From positions 1 through 18,908 of the forward strand of contig CAMCZJ010000030.1 of assembly GCA_945886995.1 (NCBI GenBank): a DNA stretch of 18,908 bases. Direction: 5' to 3'. The position numbers were made by a program, and so were the translations under genes. This document shows positions 1 to 5,734 of this stretch, piece after piece. The notes under the pieces were generated by a model. That model was given only the letters and a program-made list of their open reading frames with translations. It was not told the DNA's origin and did no database searches. This stretch comes from Asaia bogorensis. Lineage in GTDB: Bacteria; Pseudomonadota; Alphaproteobacteria; Acetobacterales; Acetobacteraceae. Position 1 is the stretch's first letter, and each line of letters opens with the position of its first letter.

Positions 1-47
1 GAGCATCTTCACGCGTTCAGATGATTCCATCTGAACGCGATCTGCTC
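1..47. repeat. Palindromic intergenic repeat (hairpin) downstream of gene C
   Basis: Bases 12-23 (CGCGTTCAGATG) and 28-39 (CATCTGAACGCG) form a perfect 12-bp inverted repeat around a 4-base loop. An outer arm GAGCA (1-5) pairs with TGCTC (43-47), leaving an asymmetric internal loop (6-11 against 40-42). The outer right arm touches the last base of the stop codon of gene C. No T-tract follows the stem on the minus strand, so it is not a canonical intrinsic terminator, although it may end or stabilise the transcript. The GAGCA...TGCTC ends and the long perfect stem resemble dispersed palindromic repeats of alphaproteobacteria; this is from memory and was not searched. No second copy was noticed in the window. 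Confidence 0.7.
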
Positions 48-2476
48 TAGGCAGCAAGTAGTGCCCGCGCCTTTTCGCGGCCCAGTAGACTTTCACCCAG
101 TCTCAAGAGATCAACTGGTGTGATTGCCAGTCCTTCCGAACCCTTCCTGGCGGCAACGAAGGCCTTAATGACGCGTTGCTGGGCTTCGTCGTAGCTGGGA
201 TCATTACCGAAATGCCGCCCCAGAATTTCAAGGCGGCGCGCGGCGCGTGACTGACGTTCCAGTTGTGCAAAGGCGATGTCAGAGAAAGGCGCGGAGGACG
301 GCGTAAGAGCGGGCAAGATTTGTTCATTGACGATTTCAAGGAGAAGGACGCGGCAATGCTCCTCAAGCCGCCAGAAGAAGGAGGAAAGCAGCTTTCGGCG
401 ACGCGGTATCTGGAAGAATGCTGTCTGACCCAAGATTTCAACCATCTTGCCGAGCTCCTCGGCGCGTTCCGCAGCCTCAGAAGCTTCGCATTCTGCGAGT
501 TTTGGCAGGGTTCCCTCTATCCAATTCTCAAGGTTCTCGATGACAATCTCTGATGTGCCGGGTGGCATGCCCCCTGCCACAAGCGACGCAAAGGCGGAAG
601 GATTACGGACAGCGCGGAGCAAGGTGCGGAAGGTTGCCGAAAAAACCGCCAAGCTATCGCTGGCTGGCCCGGACAGCGCACCCTTGATTGCATCCAGAGC
701 CACTGGTGAATCGCCCAGGCGCAGAACATCCCACACCGCGTCGGCGTGCCGCCACACACCAGTGGCCAGGCGCATGATGGAACGGAAATCTTCCGGTGAA
801 AAACCCGCATCGGCCCAGCGCGTGTCGGGATTGATGCGTTCACCAACGCGTGCCGCGTTCTCCCACAGGGGGCGGCCGAACCGTTCCACCACCGCAAAGT
901 CCGAAAACACATTGGGCCGCAGTGCTTCCGCAAGACCCTGCGACGTTTCCCCCAGCAAATCACTGATCAGCGCGGAAATGAGATGCAAGGCGGTGCGCGG
1001 AACGGTTTCTGGTTCGCGCCGCCAATCAGCCTGATCAACCAGCGCGCCCGCCAGCGGCATAAATAGCAGGCGCGTGAAGGTGACGGGGCGCGGCGGGCGA
1101 AGCTGGGAAAGCCTTGGGCGAATATCGGTCAAGAGCGGATCCAGCCTGCTGCGTCCGGGCAAGCGGTCAATCATGGTCATGATACGCAGCAAGTTTTCAT
1201 CGCTGATCGTGCCAAGGTTCTCCATCAAGGCGCCGAAACCTTCTGGGATCATGCTGCTTGCCCCAGCCCCTTGCACGCCGACGCGGGTGAGGGACCGGCT
1301 GCTGCCGCGATACTTCGGGATCCGGATGCGGGACTGGCTGCGCCTGAATTGCGCCATCGGCGTCATGCGGTTTTCATAATGTAGGCTGAAGCCGATCAAA
1401 AATTCATTGCGTTCGACCAGTTCGAGTGTTTGTCCCGTGCGCCAATCAGTGGCGAAGGCCACCACACGCGAAAGCCGCGCGGGGGCTTTTCGCGCCTGTT
1501 CTGCTGTAAACCAATCATGAAGTTCGCGCGGCATGGCGGGCACCAGCGAAACCAGATCCCATATAATGCTGTTACGCATCAACGAATCCGTTCGGCGCCA
1601 TAGGGCGACCAGAATGCCCCAACCATCCAGGATCCATTCTGCTCGGCGCGCACGATCCAGAATCTTGGCTGCATCAATTTCAGGTCGCGCCAGAAAGTCA
1701 ACGAGATCGCTGAGCTTGCTTTCGATCTCACTGATCGCAAGTTCCGCATAATGCAATGTTGTCGTGCTTGCTTCTATCAGGAAGCGCAATGCGGCGCTTT
1801 CGCTGCCTTCATCACCATCCCCCAAGCAGGCGCGCATTTCCGCGATCACGGTCGAGATCTCATGCATCAATCGCCGCAACGGAGTACTGCCAGTATCTGT
1901 TCCCGGCCCAATAAAGGCCAGCGTAGCGGCCAGGGCGTTCAGATGCTGCATGAGCGCCGGTGAGCGCGCTGCCAGTGCCGTTAGGGCTTCTGCATGTTGC
2001 GGTTCGTTGGGCTGAAGCTTGGCCGCATTGGCCATGCTCGCCTGCGGGCCGCCCATGCATTGCGCGGCGAATGCGGCAAGCAGCCGGCTTTCGTTTTCTT
2101 TCTCCTCCCGCAAGGCATCCTGGGCGGCGTTGGCGGCGTGGCGTCCCGCCAGACCTTCGGCTGAGACAACCAGCGCCTCACGACGTACAGCGGTTGGGTG
2201 AATTTCCTTCGCTTTGGAGAGCGCTTCCCAAAGACGTAGATCGAAAAGTGTCGGGGCAGCGACCTCGGGCAGGGCGCGCCAGGGAATAATGTAGTTGCCC
2301 TTGGCCTGCGCGGGGTTCAGCAGGACAAGATCAAAATCGCGCTGTCGCGGAACATGCCTGATCCGTGCACCGAGCAGCCTTGGGCTGGTGAAAGGTACGC
2401 CCGCGCCAAGCATGGCGAAGGACGCGACTTCCTCGCGTACCGGCGTTTGCTGATCCGTTGATGTTCCGTCAGACAA
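47..2476 (-). CDS. Large protein of unrecognised family, paralogue C (809 aa)
   Basis: I do not recognise this family. It is the third and most divergent of three tandem paralogues. It shares an N-terminal module (about 18-120) with VPFTSP, LLGARIR, LNPA, IIPW, APTLFD and GLAGRHAA. Further shared blocks are ILDGW (282-286), PRELHDW (316-322), DWRTG (344-348) with LVERNEFL (353-360), LRPPRP (459-464) with RLLFMPLAGALVD (469-481), VWRHADAVWD (574-583) and SAFASL (627-632). Most of the protein looks alpha-helical. There is no signal peptide, no obvious transmembrane helix and no Walker or other catalytic motif. A basic, Ser-rich stretch lies at about 378-400. The predicted start is TTG at 2474-2476, chosen for the well-placed AGGTG Shine-Dalgarno and because the N-terminus then aligns with the paralogues; the next in-frame ATG is codon 22. 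It is 264 bp downstream of gene B and probably co-transcribed or expressed from its own promoter. At 809 aa it is 35 residues shorter than A and B. Confidence 0.93.
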   Translation of the reverse strand: MSDGTSTDQQTPVREEVASFAMLGAGVPFTSPRLLGARIRHVPRQRDFDLVLLNPAQAKGNYIIPWRALPEVAAPTLFDLRLWEALSKAKEIHPTAVRREALVVSAEGLAGRHAANAAQDALREEKENESRLLAAFAAQCMGGPQASMANAAKLQPNEPQHAEALTALAARSPALMQHLNALAATLAFIGPGTDTGSTPLRRLMHEISTVIAEMRACLGDGDEGSESAALRFLIEASTTTLHYAELAISEIESKLSDLVDFLARPEIDAAKILDRARRAEWILDGWGILVALWRRTDSLMRNSIIWDLVSLVPAMPRELHDWFTAEQARKAPARLSRVVAFATDWRTGQTLELVERNEFLIGFSLHYENRMTPMAQFRRSQSRIRIPKYRGSSRSLTRVGVQGAGASSMIPEGFGALMENLGTISDENLLRIMTMIDRLPGRSRLDPLLTDIRPRLSQLRPPRPVTFTRLLFMPLAGALVDQADWRREPETVPRTALHLISALISDLLGETSQGLAEALRPNVFSDFAVVERFGRPLWENAARVGERINPDTRWADAGFSPEDFRSIMRLATGVWRHADAVWDVLRLGDSPVALDAIKGALSGPASDSLAVFSATFRTLLRAVRNPSAFASLVAGGMPPGTSEIVIENLENWIEGTLPKLAECEASEAAERAEELGKMVEILGQTAFFQIPRRRKLLSSFFWRLEEHCRVLLLEIVNEQILPALTPSSAPFSDIAFAQLERQSRAARRLEILGRHFGNDPSYDEAQQRVIKAFVAARKGSEGLAITPVDLLRLGESLLGREKARALLAA

Positions 2477-2479
2477 GTG

Positions 2480-2662
2480 TCACCTGGGATGCCAAAGCAT
2501 TAGTTCAGAATGGCTCGTGACAGGCAAAACCGGATAAATCAAGACTCCATCACATGCGGCCCGCCCTGACAGGGCAGGGCCTGTCTCTGGGGCTGTCGTA
2601 TCACGCCACCCATCAACTGTAGACCCCCCGCGGATCTGAGGGGATTGAACTATATTGGTCAT
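2480..2662 (-). other. 60-codon reading frame ending on the ribosome-binding site of gene C (possible leader ORF)
   Basis: An ATG-initiated frame of 60 codons fills most of the spacer between B and C. Its TGA stop (2480-2482) overlaps the AGGTGA that serves as the Shine-Dalgarno of gene C and lies 3 bases before the TTG start of C. That layout would suit translational coupling. The evidence against it is that the frame has no visible Shine-Dalgarno (an A/T-rich run precedes the ATG), no recognisable sequence feature and no equivalent upstream of A or B. It may be a chance frame. Confidence 0.15.
2558..2581. other. GC-rich hairpin in the B-C spacer
   Basis: GGCCC (2558-2562) and GCCCTG (2563-2568) pair with CAGGGC (2570-2575) and GGGCC (2577-2581), giving a nearly continuous 11-bp stem with one bulged A at 2576 and a very tight apex. 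It lies about 160 bases past the stop of gene B and about 80 bases before the start of gene C. No U-tract follows in the minus-strand transcript, so it could be a pause or attenuation site, a protein-binding dyad or an mRNA-stabilising element. The function is inferred; the pairing is directly visible. Confidence 0.35.
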
Positions 2663-2740
2663 GGAATTTTTTATTTTGAGTGAAAATTTCGCTTGTATGG
2701 CTCTTTTTTCTTGGTTGCAACCTGGGGTAGCATTTCGGGA

Positions 2741-5275
2741 TCATAGGCGCTTTAGCCCTTTGCCTTCCCCTGGTTCTAGGGAGTCTTTGGTGGCCGTTGA
2801 CCCAATGAGAATTTCTTCAATCCGCTGCACATCCGTGGCCGAAACAGCCGGTGGCGAACTGGATCGTAGGACCCTTTCCATTCGGGCGCGGAATTCATCT
2901 TTGATTACGGCATAGCTTTGCGACGTCGCGACGCGCTGACCAGTATCCTCAAGGCTGCGGGCATCCCTGGCCATGGCTTCGATTTCGCCCAGTTGGTCAA
3001 GCTCCTCTTCCTCGAGATTGAGGAGGCCTTGGGTAATGTGCACAGAAACCATTTCGCGATAAGTGAAGCGGCAGAACTGATCCAGATTGCGCCGGTGCGC
3101 AGTAAGGTCAGTTGCGGCCAAGCTGGATTGTCTGCGCGGGACGGCTTCCAGCTCTTCGATCACCGTGCGGATCTGCTCTGCCAGGCGTGCTCCCGCCCCA
3201 AACTCAACGTGGGTCATGGCGAGAAAAGTGCTGCCCACCCACTTGTTCAGCATATCCTCCACAACCCCCGAATTGGGGATGGGGCTATCCTTGAGGAGGG
3301 AGGCGAATACCACCGGATGGGTGGCGCGCTGCATGATGGCGGCAAGGGCGGCTGCAAAAACTCTCGGATTCTCCTCGGCTGGGCCTAAAAGAGCGGCGCG
3401 CAGCGTATCGGGTGGGCATTCTTCGCAAATAAGCCGCATGCCATCCCAGATAGGGCCGGCGTGGCGCCAAAGCCCCTCCGCCAATTGAATGATGCCGTGA
3501 AAATCCTTCTCGGTCAGGCCGGCATGCGACAAACCGTCGCCAGGGCGCAACCCCGGGGACGCTTCCGCGGCAAGCTGCCACAGCTTTCGGCCAAACTCAT
3601 CCACCACATCCGGCTTTTCCAGCATCGCGCCGCGCAATTGTGGCCTGATTGCATCAGCCTCCGCGCCCAATGCCGGGCAAATCACCTCCATAAGCGGGAT
3701 GATGGCTGAGCGTGGAATATGCGCCCCTGAACGGCGCCACTCGGCCTCATTTGTCAGGGCACCTGAAAGGGGCAGAAGCAAAAGTCGCTTCAGGTTGGCG
3801 GATCTTGGTGGGCGCAAAAGCTTGAGCCGGGGCAAGGAAGGCCCCAGAAGGCGTTGGTGGATTTCAGCATTGGCAAGGCGATCCACCAACGACACAATCT
3901 TGAGCAGTTTTTTTTCTGGAGCAGCGGCAAGCAATTCACCTATGCCCCCCAGTTCTTCCAGCACCCCGCGCGAGCCCGTTTGCTGGACAATGCCTGCCAT
4001 TGATCCGATGTCTTCGGGGTTGAGAGAGTCTCTTGGGCCCTTGGCACTTTGCTTACCCCGTTTGGCTTTCGACCTGTCCCTGATGCGGGGCGCGGTATTC
4101 TGTCGCCCCGAAAGCCGCATGGGTAGAATTTGATTTTCGAAGGAAACCGCTGAACCGAGCAAATCCTCATTGCGTGCGACCAGCCCCATAAGCGCGCCGC
4201 TCCGCCAATCCGTCTTTTCCTGGACTGTCTGCGTCACGCGCGTCGGGGTTTCGCGCCAATCACTCGATTTGCCGAGCCATGCTTTCGCTTCACGGGGGAG
4301 TATCGGCGCGATCAGCGCCAATTCCCCAATCGCTGCCCTGCGTTCGTCCGGCCCTGCCGTTTCCCAAAGCGCCAAAGGTGTGTGCCAGCCATCCATGACC
4401 CAATCGGGTATCCTGGCGTGTTCCAGAACCTTTTCTTTCTCAGTCTTCCAATGTGGGACCACTCGGGCAAAATCAACGACCATTTTATGGGTGGCAGATA
4501 ATGCCTTTTCGGCGCATTCCATGGTCTGGCGGGCACTCTGATAAACGAATTGCGCCGCCATCTTCTGCGCCCCCCCCTCATCATCATCCTTGACCCAGCT
4601 CGCGATACCATTGGCCATCCGGCCAAGGCCGCCAAGCATCTGCCTCAAGCGCGATTCGTCCCCGGCGATGTCAGGCGTTGCTCCGCTCAGGGCGACCGCA
4701 AGGGCTTCAAGATCAGAGGCGAATTCCGCGAATGGCACCTCTGCGATCTTAGATGCCCGCAGCAGGGCACGCTCATGCCGATTGGCTTGGACAGAATCCT
4801 TGGCCGCCTGGGCAGCGATGGCTTTCTCCTCGAGCGTTTCTGTTGAGGTGATCAGGCCTTCCAGCAAAATCGAAAGCATCAGCTGCCGGGCAGCTTGATC
4901 ACGCAGCTGCGCTCCGCGGGCGGCGGTTGCTGCATGGCGCCCCGCCAAGCCCTGCGCCGCAAGCTGCTGCGCCTCCTGGCGAATACCGATAGGCGAGATA
5001 TCTTCAGCGTTGTTCAGGTTGTCCCAAAGATGGCGGTCATAAAGTGTAGGTGCGCAAATTTCTGGCATCGCGGACCAAGGCAGCACGAAGGCTCCACGCC
5101 CGCCCGAGGGATTTGCCACCACCATTTCCCGGTAGTCGCCGATGGCTGCGGCACGGATGCGCGCATTCAACAGAATGGGTGTCGTGAAGGGAACGGTGGC
5201 GCCCCTTTCCCTGAAGCTCAACGGCTCGGGGGAATCCAATCGGAATCGTTCTAGATCAATCTGCGCACCAGACAT
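2741..5275 (-). CDS. Large protein of unrecognised family, paralogue B (844 aa)
   Basis: The family is not recognised. It is the middle gene of the array, the same length as A (844 aa) and co-linear with it. By eye 64 of the first 100 residues match A, and about 47 of the next 100. Conserved blocks are EPLSFRERG (17-25), VPFTTP (28-33), NARIR (37-41), NPSGGRGA (55-62), LPW (65-67), ICAPTLYDRHLW (73-84), GLAGRHAATAAR (109-120), PILPREAKAWLGK (324-336), DWRSG (356-360), LLGPSLPRLKLLRPPR (476-491), LPLSGAL (501-507), GLWRHAGPIWDGM (601-613) and HRRNLDQ (727-733). The C-terminal block ends with TYREMVSVHITQ and EIEAMA. The rest is predicted helical. A lysine/arginine-rich linker lies at about 388-417. 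No signal peptide, membrane segment or catalytic motif is visible. The ATG start has AAGG about 8 bases upstream. An AT-rich 459-bp spacer lies upstream and probably carries its own promoter. Confidence 0.94.
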   Translation of the reverse strand: MSGAQIDLERFRLDSPEPLSFRERGATVPFTTPILLNARIRAAAIGDYREMVVANPSGGRGAFVLPWSAMPEICAPTLYDRHLWDNLNNAEDISPIGIRQEAQQLAAQGLAGRHAATAARGAQLRDQAARQLMLSILLEGLITSTETLEEKAIAAQAAKDSVQANRHERALLRASKIAEVPFAEFASDLEALAVALSGATPDIAGDESRLRQMLGGLGRMANGIASWVKDDDEGGAQKMAAQFVYQSARQTMECAEKALSATHKMVVDFARVVPHWKTEKEKVLEHARIPDWVMDGWHTPLALWETAGPDERRAAIGELALIAPILPREAKAWLGKSSDWRETPTRVTQTVQEKTDWRSGALMGLVARNEDLLGSAVSFENQILPMRLSGRQNTAPRIRDRSKAKRGKQSAKGPRDSLNPEDIGSMAGIVQQTGSRGVLEELGGIGELLAAAPEKKLLKIVSLVDRLANAEIHQRLLGPSLPRLKLLRPPRSANLKRLLLLPLSGALTNEAEWRRSGAHIPRSAIIPLMEVICPALGAEADAIRPQLRGAMLEKPDVVDEFGRKLWQLAAEASPGLRPGDGLSHAGLTEKDFHGIIQLAEGLWRHAGPIWDGMRLICEECPPDTLRAALLGPAEENPRVFAAALAAIMQRATHPVVFASLLKDSPIPNSGVVEDMLNKWVGSTFLAMTHVEFGAGARLAEQIRTVIEELEAVPRRQSSLAATDLTAHRRNLDQFCRFTYREMVSVHITQGLLNLEEEELDQLGEIEAMARDARSLEDTGQRVATSQSYAVIKDEFRARMERVLRSSSPPAVSATDVQRIEEILIGSTATKDSLEPGEGKGLKRL

Positions 5276-5734
5276 GATGGTACCTTCGCCAGAAGCCTCA
5301 AGTTCCCGGCGCAGTTTTTGCGCTCAACCGACAAAAATGCTTTTTCGACGCGAACTTGCCCACCGAAAAACAGGCGGGAGCAGATCACCCGAAGTTTACC
5401 TAGAAGATAAACCTTAACGAAAAGTTTACGCGACAGAGTCTTGCTTAACCAAGTTTTTTTTGCATGCGGCGCGGCAATCCGTTTGCGAGCAATATAAGGT
5501 AGGAATATTTGACATAAGCCGCGCTAGATATTGATTTCAGTGGATAATCACAAGCTGGTTTCTGGTTCACTCTTTCAGCCAGAGGCGCCCTTTTGTGATT
5601 TATTTGTCACGGAATGCAGGGCGTCGTCGCGCGCCATCCGTCTTGTTTGTTTGAGTGAGCGCATCACCGCTTATCAGCAAAATGCCAGCGAATGTCGGAG
5701 CCAAGGGGAATTTCTTGGCTCCCCCGGACATGTA
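5276..5734. promoter_or_regulatory. AT-rich 459-bp spacer between genes A and B, with direct repeats
   Basis: No convincing gene lies here; the plus-strand frame starting at 5531 runs antisense into gene A. The part nearest gene B (about 5330-5560) is visibly richer in A/T than its surroundings. The octamer AAGTTTAC occurs at 5392-5399 and again at 5422-5429, exactly 30 bases apart, about three helical turns on the same face. An 8-T run lies at 5454-5461. On the minus strand, TTGGTT and TAAACT with 18 bases between could be a weak -35/-10 pair for gene B. The far end carries the 5697-5722 hairpin. The regulatory role is inferred. Confidence 0.35.
5697..5722 (-). terminator. Hairpin 12 bases past the stop of gene A
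   Basis: GGAGCCAAG (5697-5705) and CTTGGCTCC (5714-5722) form a perfect 9-bp stem with an 8-base loop, just downstream of gene A in the direction of its transcription. No U-tract follows on the minus strand, so strict intrinsic termination is doubtful. The hairpin could end the A message, allow partial read-through into B, or protect the 3' end of the A transcript. Confidence 0.4.

Noticed and set aside
447..1034. 195-codon plus-strand frame inside gene C
   Set aside because: It is antisense to blocks conserved with A and B and has low-complexity Ser/Arg composition typical of a shadow frame.
5440..5461. Plus-strand intrinsic terminator ending in the 8-T run
   Set aside because: The stem before the T-run is only four pairs, and no plus-strand gene ends there.
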